The notes: generated by a model not told the origin, from the sequence alone. Shown: positions 1 to 12,794, counted from the first letter of the stretch. The stretch is 64,000 nucleotides of DNA from Setophaga petechia (GCA_024362935.1 JANCRA010000014.1:14214258-14278257), one strand, 5' to 3'. Made by a program: numbers and translations.

Positions 1-3000
1 TTTGAAGCAGTAACCCTCAGCTTCACATGGCAGACAAGAGTGTGCTGGGTTTTGATGGAATAGGTGAATAAACAAGCGTGTCCTCACTGCAGAGTTGACT
101 GGAATGCTTTCCCTAACTTGGCTCTTAACTCTATAGAGGTTTTTTTTTCCTTTAATAGTGACATTTTTAGTTCTTTGCTGACTAAAGCAGGAGTTAACAG
201 AGCTTTTCAACTGTGAACATGAGAGCTCTGCAGAGGCTTTTTCCCAAGTGTGCTTTTCTCATTTGAGCAAGTGTCCAGAGGAATTACTTTTACTGAAGGA
301 AATGTTAACAACAAAAGGTACACAGTTGTGAATCCCCAGGCCTTTGAGATGTGCACTTGTGATTCCTTGAAAATGAGCCATATGCTGAGAACATGTGAAT
401 CTGGGAGCACTTCATAGGGATTTTTCTATTGGACACTTGCTATGCATAATTTGGAAATGCATGCATGTATTTTTAAGAGATTTATTTTCTGTGGTGTGGG
501 CTTGTTTGTTTGTTTTTTAAGAGCTTGTTCAGGTCTTATTTTTCTCCTTCAAAAGTTTATTCTGCGTGACTTGCAGGAATTGCAAGTATATGATGCAAAT
601 TGTTGTTTCTGTAGGTGTTTGGAGGTCTGTATAAGATTTTCTCAGCATGGATTTGGTTTGTTGCCCATACAATGATTTATTGCATTTTCACTGCACTGCT
701 CTTTTGCTTGACATCTTTCAAACACATGTTTCATTTGCATCAGTGAGTGTGAGAATATCTATATATGGCACAGGGAAACTAATTGATATTGTTAGAAATG
801 CTAAATTCACTGGTGCCCTTTCTAATTGTTTTAGTTATTTCATTGCCTTTTTTTGCTCCAGTCACTTAATGCTCCTGTGATTTTATTCTTTCTTTTAAGT
901 ATTTTTTTTTAATTTTGAAGCATGGACTATGCTTTATGGATTAATTTAGGGACTCCTAGTTGTGTGCTCCATTTGACAGGAGATCTAACATTGCAGCTGA
1001 GGGAACTCAAAGATTCTCCAGTGGGAGGGATGCAGAGGCAGTGTGTGTTGCATGCCTGCAGCTGGGAATGGGGCTTTGTGGGAGCTCTTTAAGAGGAATA
1101 AGGCTGAGAGCTGCCTGACAACACCGTCCTGGATAGAAGCAAACATGCTTTTAGAACATCACAAGTATCTGTTTTCTGCGGATGAAATCCTGACAAGGTT
1201 TTCTTACAACGAATCCTGTAGTTTGTTCTGGGCTGTGATCTCTGTGTCCTTTGAGCTGCCCAGGCAGTTTAGTGAGGGGAATCACAAGCATCTTGCTCTG
1301 TTATCTGGCACCTGAAGATAATCTCCATAACTGGAGAGTGAGCTGAAAACAGGCATTCTCCTGCACCTCGTTTCCAAGCACATGGCCCCTCTCTGCCATG
1401 GTCTGAGCAGAACTGCAACTTCTGTGCCTTTTGTGTGTTGTGATTACTGCAGGGCCAGTTTGTCTATTGTTTTTCCATTTAAATTTCATACCTGCCTGGG
1501 CTCTTGTTCTGCCAATATGGAGGTAGAAACAAAATCAATCTTCATGAGATGGGAAGCAGGAAAATGGGAAAATGTGTCACACCATGACAGCATCAAACTA
1601 AACACCAGCCCTGAGTTTTAAACTCAGCAGAATGTCTTTCAGTCTGGCTTTGTCTCACTCTTTACCTTAACAGGTAAATAAACAAATAAAACTCTAAGAG
1701 ACAGGACAGTTGCCCTAAGGAAAGTCAGTATTTCTGAGTTGCAGTCAAGACTTCTGTGGGTGTATGAAACTATCACTGTATAATCACCCTGAGCAGATCA
1801 TGGAGATGCTGCTGGTTTCTACAGTGTGCAGCTTCCCTTTTGTACAAATTGCCAAATGTCTTTGTTCTCTGAAGAAATATATATACTACTCAAGAGAAGA
1901 TATTAGTGACTTAGGCAAGTATCTTCTTCTATATATTACTCCCACCTAAACAACTATAAGAAGCAAACAGTAGAATAAATTGCCTGTCTGGTTCTATAAA
2001 TCAAAAATACAACCTTAGTCCAGTGCAACGCAAGGCAAATACAATAATGGCAAAATCTATAGCTGTAGAGATGATAAAGTATCAAAGGGATCTGCCCTCA
2101 CTGAGGCCTGAGCATAGGGTACATTATTTAAATGTACAGTAGGCAGTCAAAGTGATCAATACTTCACAAGCATCAACTTCTAAAAAGTGGTGAATTGATT
2201 TGATCTTAACAGTAGATGGCTGTGGGGGCAGTAACAGGGATTGCTGAAATACTTGCCTTGGTCTTTATTCTCTTGTTGCAGTCTTTGCAGAGCTGTTAAA
2301 AACTGGGGAACTGAACATGGGAGTGTTTGAATTGGTAGTAAATAATCAACTGAACACAAAGCATTGGAGAATCTGGCTAGCCTCTGCATTCTCATGGGGT
2401 TATGGGCATTAGGCTCCCCTGTAATGGTAATGCCATTAATTCCACTTTGGCTGGTGTCAGTGAAAACAGGGAGCCCCTATTGCTCAAGCCTTTGGAACAC
2501 ACAGACCCTGCACATACCACCCAATTTGGGCAGAACTTCTCCTTGCTAAGCAGTCAGGAATGCCTTTTGGGGAAATGTTTCTTTTCCCTGCTCTTCACTT
2601 GGTCTACTCAGGTGGTTTTATTAGCATTAAACTGTTGTCTCTCTGTTACTCATCTGCTGTAATATTTCCTCTGCTCTGTAGGCTTCAAGAAAACTCTCTT
2701 AAAGCATCTTGGTATTTTAGGTGACTGATTTTCAGTGCAACAGATCTCAGCATCCCGAGATGCTGGAAATGCTGAAGAATTTTCTAAAAACAAAGAAAAA
2801 TACTTTGTAATTGCTGAACTGTTTCAGCAATTTTGCATTGTGACAGTTTAATTAGTAAATGTTCTCAAGGACTTAGTGATTAGTGAGGTGCAATTACAAG
2901 TCCACTCAGAGTTGATAGCAGTTCTGATATCCAAGACCACAAGCTTTCATTTTATTTGCATTCTAATTTTTAAGATACTTTTTAATTCTTCATTATAAAG

Positions 3001-6000
3001 TGGGATGCTAATGATCTCTTTACATGACAAAAGGTTAATAACACTGTGTCTGTGCTTATGGCTGCTGTATGTTTTTCCTCCAACCAACTTTATTGGTGAT
3101 CAGTAGGTTCTTACTACAATTATGTAAGTGGTTTTACATAGAAATTACTGTGGGGCTCTAAATAGAAACTAGCAGAGCACAAAAAATGGAGTAAAATACT
3201 TGGAAAACATGAAATTAGCACTTGTGGGTTTTCCAGCGAGCTGTAATTGAAAGCTACATTTTCTACCTGCTACTCTTTGGGGTATATCCATATTTACTGT
3301 TAATGCCCTGCTAAGCTTCCCTGTGTGACCAGCTGCAGTTTTAACCTCTTCTTGTGACAAAATGAGCATTTGGGGCTGGATGCTGAGAACCAGGGCAATG
3401 CCCAGCCTCCAGACACTTAGAGCAACTTCTGTTATCTGGAGCTGCTACTATGAGAAGTAGTGAGGGGAGGGGGACCAAGCCAAATGAAAACCCAAACAAA
3501 ACCCCAAGGCTGGATAAGTTTGAGTTTCTGCTTCCAAACCCTTAATATTGGTGAATCATATGGAAGACTAATCACAGCAGGCTGGACTTTGTAGCTGTGC
3601 TGTGCTTGAGTTTTCAAAGGACTGGAAACTCAGTGGGTGTTATGCTTAAGGATCCTATAATGAGAGATAAATGAAGTGAGTAGATGAACTTGAAAAGTAT
3701 TGGTGATCTTGTAGAAAATTATATGCTAATATGAAAAAGATGCTAATTCACAAATGTGGTGAAACTTGTAATGAAGATGAAATAGAGCTGTTGGAAGGGT
3801 GAGAAGATGGAAAAGGATGTTGGATGGATGGCAGAGAAAAATATATGAGGCCCAAGTATTTCGGGGCTGGAAAAGAACCTTTAGGCTCCTCTGACACAGC
3901 TCTCTTGTTTCTGAAGCAGGATCAAATAGCACCTCCTGTGCTATTCCTGTACACCTTCTGAGTTGTCTTTCTATACTTTTCATTACTTATTCTGAGGATT
4001 TTTGGCTACAATTTAGGAAAGCTGCCATTATCCTCATTCCACATGGACACAAAGGCAAAATGTTCTTTGCAGTAGATTTTTATTGCCTCAGTTTTCACTT
4101 CTTTATGCTAAATTGTCCATTTTATTGCAGTAGCAGATTGTTTGTGCTGAAGTCTTGGGCCTTTTGGTCATAAGTTGTTTTCCAAAGCACGTCTCCAATT
4201 AAAAATTATTGTGAGTCTATCCAGGCTCCCACTGTATTTCCTGACCCTTCCAGCTTTGGTGGTTTGAAAACTGAATAATCAAAATCCTTAGTTCATCAGC
4301 CAGGCCATTCTGGTACTTGATAGGGCTGACACAAAGGATTCATTGCTGCTGACTCCCCTTCAGAGCAGCCTTTCAGTTGGCAGGAAATTGCAGTGTCTCC
4401 ACTCCAGGCTGGTAGTGTGCACAGACTGTTGTACACTGCATAGCTGTTCTGATACCTTAATTCTAATATTTTTTGTGCTTTTATTTGTCAAGATGTAGAT
4501 AAAGAATTATTGCTGTTTTATTTTCATAAAGTGTGTTACCTGTCTGCAGGAAGAGATTAGATTAACTTGAAGTGTCTTTGTGATAAATCCTGCTTGCTGT
4601 TCTTGGCCTTCATTGTTGTTTGTAATGCAGTGAAACCCAGTCATTTTTTGCTCTCTGACTATCCAGTTCTTCCTCTTCCACAGGCACTGCCCATTCTTTA
4701 AGTTTAACCTTTTGCACTGTAGCCATCTCTCCTGAGCTCTCACAAATAAACTGTTGAGGCTCTAAGGATTTCACCAGCTAGTTCTTTAAATATCCTAGGG
4801 ACAAATTCATCTTACCACATGGATTTTGGTGTTTCAGAAAATAACCCAACCTATCTTCCTTCCTAGTGGTTTCATTTACCTCTCTTGCACAAAAAGTTAG
4901 TCATCAGTGCACACAGAAGTAGAAAATTGTGATTCCAAGTATAAACAATAGGTGCAACTATCGGTAAAGTGATTTTTTCTTCACACAAGACTAAATTTTG
5001 TGGAGGTTGCTGGTGGTGCAAACAATGTACAAAATGAGGTAAAAACAATAATGTACAAAGGCAGCAAAAAAGCCTTAATTCTTTTATTTTGGGAACTTTC
5101 TCCATTCAGATGCTTAAAAACTTGAAGATAAGACCAGTCAGGTGATTATATGTATAATGCTGTGTCAGTGCTTAATTCTAAACATTAAACCTTTTTCTAT
5201 GCAAACCATGTCTTGCTGGAGATCAAGATAAGTGTGAAATAACCTGGCATAAATTTGAGGTGCGTGGTGACACCAGCTGGTGGTGAAATACATGTAAATA
5301 AAAGTGTGGGTTCAGGTCTTTCCACTAAGGTGGATAGAGAAAGTCCAGGAATGGTGTTCCCACCATGTCACTGCAGCAGGGAGATGCAGGAGTTGGATTC
5401 CTTTCCAGAAGCTGTTGTGTGCCAAACTTCATCAGTGCAGTGGTGCCACTGACAGGGCTGGGAGTTTGACATCTACAGGCTCACAAGCCTGACAGAAAAG
5501 GAGAATCTTCACTACCACTATTTAAAGCTTTGTGCACACTGAAACTCTTGAACTGCACCTTTCTTCCAGCACAAAGGAACAACAGTATCTTCAATAAAAT
5601 AGTGTCAGAACACCTTGGGGCTTCACTTCTGTGGACTGAGTAATCTCTTGAGGTAGTCAGATAAACTTGGGGTTAGCAGTTTATGAGGAATATTAAAAAG
5701 GATTGAACTCACATATTTCCTCATGTGATGACCTTCTTAGTTGTTTGTGGGGAGGAGTGAAATCTGGCCCATTTTTGGTTTGAGTGGAGTTTATTTAGGA
5801 ACCAGTGGAACTGGAGCTGCCATTGTTTGATCTGGAATAACTTTCACCCATGTACAGACCAGAGAGTGTAAAGCAGGGACAAGCACTTGCAGAAGAGAAA
5901 GGTATTTTAAACAAAAGGTATCAACCCCCCAACTGTGTCTTCATAAAATACCAAGGTTCTGTTAGAAATGTGTTGGTTTTAATGATATACTGTCACTTAA

Positions 6001-8640
6001 TCTGCATTATTCTCTTGAATTTATTAGAGCTTTGACTTTGCTTGTTTATCTTATTTAAGAAAGAAAACATGGCTTTGAAATGTCTTGGTGACTGTCAAGA
6101 CTTTTCATCTCTGTGTGTTTCTAATGGAATAACTCAGAAACATGCATTATCAAACAGTGTATTAACACCTAAAAGCAGTCCCTGATGTGCCCTATATGCT
6201 TCTGTTTTCAGTACTGCAGGCTTGAAATACACCAAGCAATTTAATTCTCCCAAGCTGCATTGTTTTGATAGGATTTCAGTATCTGATATTTCCCTGCCTT
6301 TAATGGCCGTGGGGATTGTCTTTGCTGAAGGGAGCAGCTGAGCTGCCTGTTAAGCAGTTTTCTTGGAAAACAGTTTTCTAGTGAGAAGGAAAGCCTTGCT
6401 TGGGTGTATAACATGTGGGAAGGGCACGATCTTTCAACATAATTGCCTCAAAGGCTCAGTACACAAAAATTAAATGTTTAATGAAAATGCTTTTTTCTCC
6501 CTTCAGCCAGTAGTTGTGTTTAACCTTTATCCAGCTTTCCCCTCTCTCTTTTTTCCTTTTGCATTACTGAAAATGTGTAAGATTAGGAATATGCAGCCCA
6601 GAAAGTCAGATTATTTTTCTGTTCATAACAGAGAATGCATAAATGAAATCGACTGCAGTAGAATACACTTCTGAGGTGCAAACACAACTGAGATGAGAGT
6701 TGGCAGTCCAGCATGCAAACATAGACAAAAAATATTCTACTTTGAATTCTGATAACTTTTACAAAAGTTAAATTAATTCTCATAGTGTTGTGATGATTGG
6801 CTACTGGTTTGCTTCCTAAGAACAAATTACTCTAAATTATGTTTGCTCCCAAAAGTTGTTGACATGACCCCAGTCCAGTCTGTGATGTCTCTCTTACTGT
6901 TTCATCACTGTCAGTTTTTGAGACATCAGCTGTGACCCTGAAGTGGCCCAGCTGACACCACCAAGATGGGAAATTGTTTCTTGCTAATCACCAGGTGACA
7001 GAGTGGTCTGTGCTTTATAAAATAGGTTTCAAAGCCAACAATAACTAAAAACCCCAAGCAGCCAAAAACTAAGAACCAGCCCCCTAAAGAGCCCCCAAGC
7101 AACCCTCTGTGAAACAAACCTCCTTTCTTGTGCCTCCACCTGAGCTCAAGCACCCTGCAGTTGCTGTGTGAAGAATGGAGAATGACTGGGGTTCTGGTGG
7201 TTGTCGTGTTGTTATGACAAAGCTCTTTTAGCTGCAGCCTCTAGCCTCTGGAAATTGTTCAAACTGTGGGCTTTGCTGTAATCAGTGGAGCTCCCCTGAA
7301 GTATGACTTCAGTGTGGATAAATTCTTGGATGCTTATCTGCAGATTATTTGGTTTTCTGTGCTCGGAGCTGTTCTTCCTCTTCTCTTGCTGAGAATCCAA
7401 GAGGAAGTTTGTAAGTGCCAGGGAATTCCTATCAATCCCCTTCATCCACTGTCCCCTTTGGAGGTGTTTTGTGTGTCAGCTCTGCTCATTGGAGCTCTGC
7501 TCAGCGTGTTAGGGCTGTAAAAAACTTTCCAATGACTCAAACTGCAGCATATCAAAGAGGTCAAAGTAATGCACTTTGCCATCTCTCAGAGGATGCACAG
7601 GGGGTTAGAATACTGACATGTCATTCTCATAAAACAAGGATTTTCACAGCAACATTGGCTCAAACTTATGGAATGGTGTTTTTCTATAAAGACCCTTTAT
7701 CCTCCCAGGTGGCTGGCTGATCAGGACAATGTTGTATTCCTCAGTTTGAAATTAAACCCTAAATATGAAATGCAAAAGCAGCGGTGGCTTTACTATCACT
7801 AGCATTCTTGCAAATAGCTGATGGCAAGACAAGATAAATGAAGTCATTTATAGCATGAGATTATCAGTATGCTTAATACAATGAAATGTAAAAACATTAT
7901 CAAGAAATAATACTTGATATGCAAATTATACAAGATAAAGTAGCCATTCATGTAAATCTGTTAAAATTACTGAGGGTATAATATCATCTAGGGAGTCTAT
8001 AAGGTGTTGGTAGCTGCTGCAGTTGTTATTCTCTGCTGTTTAGGGTAAGACTGAACCAGCCATGGCCATAAACTGCTTTTGACCATTTGTTCTGAAGCAG
8101 GTAGGAATTTACTTAGTTCTTGTACCAAGTTGCACCAGAAGCTGGCACCTACAGTGATCCACAGGCTCTCTGCTGCTTCCCTGATAAACTGATTCATCAT
8201 GGTGCCTTGCATTTCCTGTAGTCATTTGCAATGATATGAAAATATCTGTCTCATTATTAAAAAAAAAAAAAAAAATCTAGAGATGGTGGCAATCCCAAAG
8301 GAACTTGTACAATGAATTAATTTTTTGTAGTGGATTAAAGTGCATGGATTCTAATTAATTCTGGCATTACCTTTTTCATAAAAAGAACCATCACATAATA
8401 AATTCATAATTAAGAAGGATTGAGCGTGGTGAGAATGACCTTTGTACCTTTACTCCTTTTTATTTAATGCAACTGTCTTCAAAAAGGGATTTGGGCCTTG
8501 AGTAATCTTAGTAAGAAAATAAGTGGAATGGAAAATGTCATGAATATTTACAAGTACGTTGCCTTTTTGTTGCCATAGTTTGTTTATGGTTTGCTTATAA
8601 GCCCTCTTATAAGAGACTATAAATGTGCTTTCTGCTGCTA
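1..8640. other. Unique-looking AT-rich DNA, no supported gene
   Basis: I find no gene, RNA gene or full repeat that I can support here. Open frames are short and lie on both strands with no preferred frame. An A/C-rich patch on the plus strand lies at about 7025-7110. A hydrophobic open frame follows the in-frame stop at 7242 and runs to 7522; it is discussed as a finding but not called. Isolated splice-like sequences (for example a 3'-site-like tract ending near 2281 and a GTAACA-type minus-strand 5' site near 4535) do not pair into convincing exons. The stretch is best read as intergenic or intronic. Confidence 0.6.
8259..8275. repeat. Poly-A homopolymer, 17 A
   Basis: This is an uninterrupted run of 17 A on the plus strand. 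Nothing just upstream looks like a retroposed transcript, so I read it as a simple homopolymer and not as a retroposon tail. Confidence 0.85.
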
Positions 8641-8644
8641 ATAT

Positions 8645-8650
8645 TTTATT
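8645..8650 (-). promoter_or_regulatory. Candidate poly(A) signal AATAAA for the 8715-8832 exon
   Basis: Plus-strand TTTATT reads AATAAA on the minus strand. It lies about 65 nt downstream of the stop of the candidate terminal exon on the same strand, which suits a short 3' untranslated region. The hexamer is frequent in AT-rich DNA, so its weight comes only from its position and strand. Confidence 0.4.
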
Positions 8651-8714
8651 CATTAAAGATGCTGTTCAGACCTCAACTGAACAGTTGGGTGTTGTCATCT
8701 CCCCATTAAATTCA

Positions 8715-8832
8715 TTATTCAACAAATTTTTCCCCAGAGAAAACAAACTTTTGTGGCTTTTCTTCAATCTTTTCACCCTCTTCAATGCTCTCCAGGCTTA
8801 AAGCATCCTCTACAGCAGTCACTCCAGGGAGC
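8715..8832 (-). CDS. Candidate terminal coding exon of an unidentified gene
   Basis: Read on the minus strand, a T-rich tract ending TTCTTCATCAG forms a good 3' splice site after position 8833. The exon then supplies the last base of a split codon and 38 further residues before TAA at 8717-8715. The peptide begins LPGVTAVEDA, has an acidic middle rich in Glu and Lys, and ends SGEKFVE. An AATAAA follows about 65 nt after the stop. Splice site, open frame, stop and poly(A) signal all on one strand give the typical shape of a vertebrate last exon. I do not recognise the protein. The frame stays open upstream through a GC-rich patch (to 9092), which I take to be intron. Upstream exons would lie at higher coordinates; 11549-11598 and 56678-56769 are candidates. 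By-eye splice calls have a real false-positive rate, so this is a hypothesis. Confidence 0.38.
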
Positions 8833-8934
8833 CTGATGAAGAAAAATAACTTAAATGAGGTGTTATGTGTCCCTTTTGAGTGACTGCCTGCCCCTGGCTG
8901 AGCTCTGGAGTGGCACTGTCCTTGGGGCTGCAGT

Positions 8935-8966
8935 GGGGTGAGGGAGGGCAGGGGAGAGGGTTTGGG
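8935..8966 (+). other. G-quadruplex-forming motif
   Basis: Six runs of three or four G (8935-8938, 8942-8944, 8946-8948, 8951-8954, 8958-8960, 8964-8966) are separated by loops of 1-3 nt. This meets the usual G3+N1-7 definition with very short loops. It sits inside a GC-rich patch (about 8880-9095), roughly 100 bp upstream of the candidate terminal exon and on the strand opposite its coding strand. Confidence 0.7.
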
Positions 8967-11548
8967 CTCCTCTGTGCCCTGTGCTGGCTCAGGTCTGGCT
9001 GCCAGCCTGGAGCAGCAGCTGGGGCTGGAATGCTCTGCAAGTGTGTGGGGAAAAGGGCCAGAAAAGCTCAAGGTGTCCCAAGTGCCAAGCACTGATATCT
9101 GGGAAAATTTCCCCTGTGAGGTGTGCTACAAAGCAGCTGCTCTTAGTCCAGTATTCAGCTCCCAGCAGACCCAGAGAATGTTCATCTGGGTGCTTGGGTT
9201 TGCTGAAGAGCCCAGTGGAAGATGATAAAAATTTGGCATTCAACCAACAGGAAACAGAAAAATTTGTTTTTCTGCTCATGGGAGTGGTTTTTGTCCCTAT
9301 ATATCCTCCCCAAGTGGTTCTGCAGTTTGGTTTTACGAAGATATTATTTTAACTTGGTGCTGGAACTTGTCTACAAATGAGTGTTGAAATGCAGATCTGT
9401 TATTCTGATGAATAAATTGGATGACAGCTGCTAGGGAAGAGTGAATGGATGCTTTATTGGGAGAATAAAACCACCACTAAACAAATGCTACTAGAAATAG
9501 AAAAAAATGTACTCAGGTACATTTGGTTTGTGTCCAAAGACAAAACCTACACTTTATAAAACAACATTCATAAAAGTAAGTGAAAACCCCCTTTTTGAGT
9601 CACTTTTTACAGCCTCTGTTCTAAAACAGACCAGATTTCTCAAAATTCAGGAGACTTAGTGTTCATCACATTTTTGCCATAGCATTGTCAATGATCTACC
9701 CTTTTGGGTATTTTTGACCATCACAGTCATGTATTCACATTTTTTGAGTCCCTCAAGATGCTGTTATTCCTTGCAGCTGAGATTTGAACAGAAAGGGCTG
9801 TCAGACCTGTTTTGATGCTCATGGGGGTGAAAGTCATTGATGCCACTGATGGGCACTGAGGGCTCAGGGCACACATGGGATCAGGTTCTTCCCCTGGGCT
9901 GGCTGAGCTCACCAGATCCCAGTGAAAGCTCAGGGCAGTGAAGGTATCCTTCCCCCAGGTTTCGGGTTTCTGGGGTTTTTTTTTTTGCATATAGCTAAAC
10001 GTTTTGGTTAAAATGCTTCTCAAGGGATTGGAGTGAGCTGCCTGCAATGAGTTGATAGACACAAATTGTGTAATTAACGATGCAATTAGCTTCGCAGCGC
10101 TGTTTTATTGTGGAGCATCACTAGATGGTGCTGCAGAGTAGGTTTGGTTGGGGTTTGGATATTTAAATTCATGGAGCCCAATCGGCTGCTTAAAACCAGA
10201 GACCCCAACGAGACCACAGTGCCTGTGCTTGTAGGTTTTCAAATACTCTCAATTTGACTTTACTCATTTCTCTTCTTCTGTTGAAGACAACAGCAGGCCT
10301 TCCATTGAATGCAGTGACCAGTGAATTAAGTGCTGCCAAGAATTTTTGTAGTTTTGAATGTGATTTAACACCAGAATTGTGGACAAGCATTTACTGAAAC
10401 TTCTTATTCAGGGCCAGACCTTTAATATATATATCTGACAGAAGTTTTGTACTGTATTGTTGTAGAAATTGGTGAGCTTTTAAAAAGTATGGAATTGCAA
10501 GTCTAAAACACTTCTGTGTCATTGCTCTTGTCATTTACGTGACAAGAGCTGTGGTATCCAGTTTTGTCCATGCCACAGTGCCCTGATGTCACTTCCCTAC
10601 AGTCCCACTGACAGCAGATGCCCCAAAACTCCCAAAACAGGTGAAGTCAGGGGTTGCACTGGCACAGGTAATGGCTTTGCCTGTCTCTTGACAAAAATCC
10701 TTACAGGTCGTTGTCCAGCATTGGCTCTGATCACAGTTCATTTCAAAAACTTTTTATCTGCCCAGATGGTTTGAATATTTATTAATCAAATAAAAAAAGT
10801 TCAAGCTACTGGTAATTCTGGCCCATTGCCTTCAGCTGTCCTTCATTTATTCTTTAACTGTAGCTTTCTTTAAGCTACATATTGCACATAATTTTTCTTT
10901 CTATATTAGGCATAAATAACAACTTCTAACAGTTAAAATAAGTCTTTAAGCTCTACAATCTATATCCTGGATCAAAACGCATTCAAAGGTTTTGTGTGTT
11001 TTTATCTAAGCTTTAGCATTGTAATTAGAGATAGGTGTTGAAAGTTCTGGTTGAGAATTCAAGCTTTTGTTTTGTGAGCTACGTTCAGAATAATGACTTT
11101 GGAAAACAAGAAAAGCAGTTATTAAATACGTATTTATGTGATGTTCTTTTTCTCTGTAAAATGGTGCTTAAACTTTTTGTTGTATTGGATTTTATTTTAT
11201 AATTTTAGGATTTGTTTACTTTTTGTGACATTGTGAAAACTCATTATCTTTGTCCCACTCAATCTCCCCAGCAAATCTGAGATAAGGCAACCTATAAATG
11301 AAGTATTCATTTTGCTCTGTAAGAACAATATCTAAAGTATTTTAAACAAATACAGCCCTTTAACTCTCAGTAATAGTAACTATTTTAACACACTGATAAA
11401 AGCATTTATATTCAGTATACAAGAGAATACTGGTATATGCTTAGAAGTAATTATTCCCTGCCTAGATCTCCCAGGAATGCCTCTGAGGGCAGCTTAGAGA
11501 AGATCTGGGAGCCAACTGCCTTCATCAATGACAGTTTATTAGACTCAC
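8967..11548. other. No supported gene; possible intron of a minus-strand gene
   Basis: GC-rich sequence to about 9095 gives way to AT-rich DNA with no recognisable repeat. Minus-strand open frames at 9727-10062 and 10190-10390 lack paired splice sites and match no family I know. A plus-strand block at about 10603-10667 has a 3'-site-like tract and a CACAG/GTAATG site but low-quality coding content. If the exons at 8715-8832 and 11549-11598 are real and adjacent, this is the intron between them. Confidence 0.45.
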
Positions 11549-11598
11549 TCCCCCTCAATAACAACATTCATCTTACTAAGACGCTGTGGCAGAGTTAT
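11549..11598 (-). CDS. Weak candidate 50-nt internal coding exon
   Basis: On the minus strand a pyrimidine-rich tract ending CTTCCCCTATCAG lies just upstream of 11598, and GTGAGT follows at 11548-11543. The 50 nt between are open in one frame only, reading ITLPQRLSKMNVVIEG with two bases left over. That phase fits the candidate terminal exon at 8715-8832, which needs exactly two bases to complete its first codon. The base before the 5' splice site is A and not the preferred G, and the exon is short. I do not recognise the peptide. Only the phase match and shared strand tie it to the other exon. Confidence 0.22.
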
Positions 11599-12432
11599 CT
11601 GATAGGGGAAGCAGATTAACATCAGTGCCTTACTAATTGCCACATTTTATTTTAGAGCTGGTTTCATAAAGGATGAGTTTCACACTTGAAGATTCCCTGG
11701 AACCTTCTCTTCTCCAGGCAGGCAGGCAGGAAGTGCTTTGTGTCTGTGGATGATTTTGTTTTTTCCAGGCTGTATTTTCCATCGTGCCAGGCCTTTCACA
11801 AGGCTCATACTAGGCAGGGAAGCAGCGGTTAAAGGGGCAGTTGCAGGGTTTGGTGCATGGGTGGCACCTCCAGGAGGTGACACCGGAGTGGCCGCTGTCA
11901 CTAGGTGGTACTGCAGAATCGGGAAACACCGGATTGCAGAACAACAAACACCAGAAATGTCCTGTGCAAGCACAGGAGGGGCAGGGAGAAGTTAGAGCAG
12001 CCATGAAGGTACTTCTGAGCGACACCCTCAGGGTGGCCCTCAGGATGGCCCTTCAGAAGTGCCCTTTTCTCTGCCCAGCCCCTTTCCCTTTCCAGCACAC
12101 AGGCAGCAGCTTGCTGTGGTTTGGTTACACTCTACAAGCTGGTGCTTGGTGACATGGACACGCTTGGGGAAGTTTTCCTGCTGTTCAGGTGCTCTCCCAG
12201 CCATGCCAGGAGGGCCCTGTGCCCTCCTGTCCCCTCCTGTCCCAGGACAAGGCCGTGCAGCTCCGGGCACTGCTGCCCGCCCTCACGGGCGCTCTGGGCT
12301 GCTGGAGGCTCCTGCAGGCCTGAATGGGAATTTGAGCCAAATTTGGTTTTACTCCATAGGTAACCAAGAAAGGTTGGAATCTTTTAATTACCTACAGTGC
12401 AATATTTTGGCCAAAGTTCAGTTGTTTGTTTT
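11599..12432. other. Unique DNA with a GC-rich patch
   Basis: AT-rich sequence passes into a GC-rich patch at about 11810-12330 with some CpGs (clearest near 12240-12300). Open frames there overlap on both strands in several frames, as expected of GC-rich non-coding DNA. No splice-bounded exon or repeat family is recognised. Confidence 0.5.
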
Positions 12433-12501
12433 TATCGCCGGCCAGGGGCTATGTACAAATCACAAACGGGACAGGACTGCTATGAACGTGCCTTGAGCTG
12501 T

Positions 12502-12507
12502 TTTATT
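12502..12507 (-). promoter_or_regulatory. LTR poly(A) signal AATAAA (copy A)
   Basis: Plus-strand TTTATT reads AATAAA on the minus strand, inside a block identical in both copies (TTTTATTTTCCAGC on the plus strand). It lies about 70 bp from the 3' end of the element, the usual place for the R-region signal of an LTR. Confidence 0.6.
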
Positions 12508-12794
12508 TTCCAGCGTCAGTCTCATTACATGGTTATGGCAGTGGGAAGATGCCATCAGCTCACATCCCAGGCAGCAGACCAAGAACTTAATGTTACAACT
12601 TGCTTTAAAAGTTTTTTGACCAATCACACAAAGCAAAAGCACATTGACAGTAGTTCTATCCAACCACCATAAGCACACATATCTTTGGTTAAAAAATGCT
12701 TTCTTATTTCAAATAAAATACCTGCTTCTAAGCCTTAAAACACAATGCACAGGGCACCATTATTAAGTTTAAAACTTCCTAATAGCTTGCTAGA

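Noticed and set aside
2281..2340. Overlapping exon-like blocks on both strands
   Set aside because: The plus strand has a 3' splice-like TCTCTTGTTGCAG but only a poor GTAGTA 5' site. The minus strand has a coiled-coil-like block that would need a rare GC 5' site. Neither is supported enough to call.
10190..10390. 66-codon minus-strand frame with a plausible-looking peptide
   Set aside because: The upstream GTTTCAG lacks a pyrimidine tract, and the only 5' site (GA/GTAAAG) is weak. No family is recognised.
10603..10667. Plus-strand block with CTTCCCTACAG and CACAG/GTAATG
   Set aside because: The splice sites are fair but the peptide is low in information and has no partner exons. I judged it likely chance.
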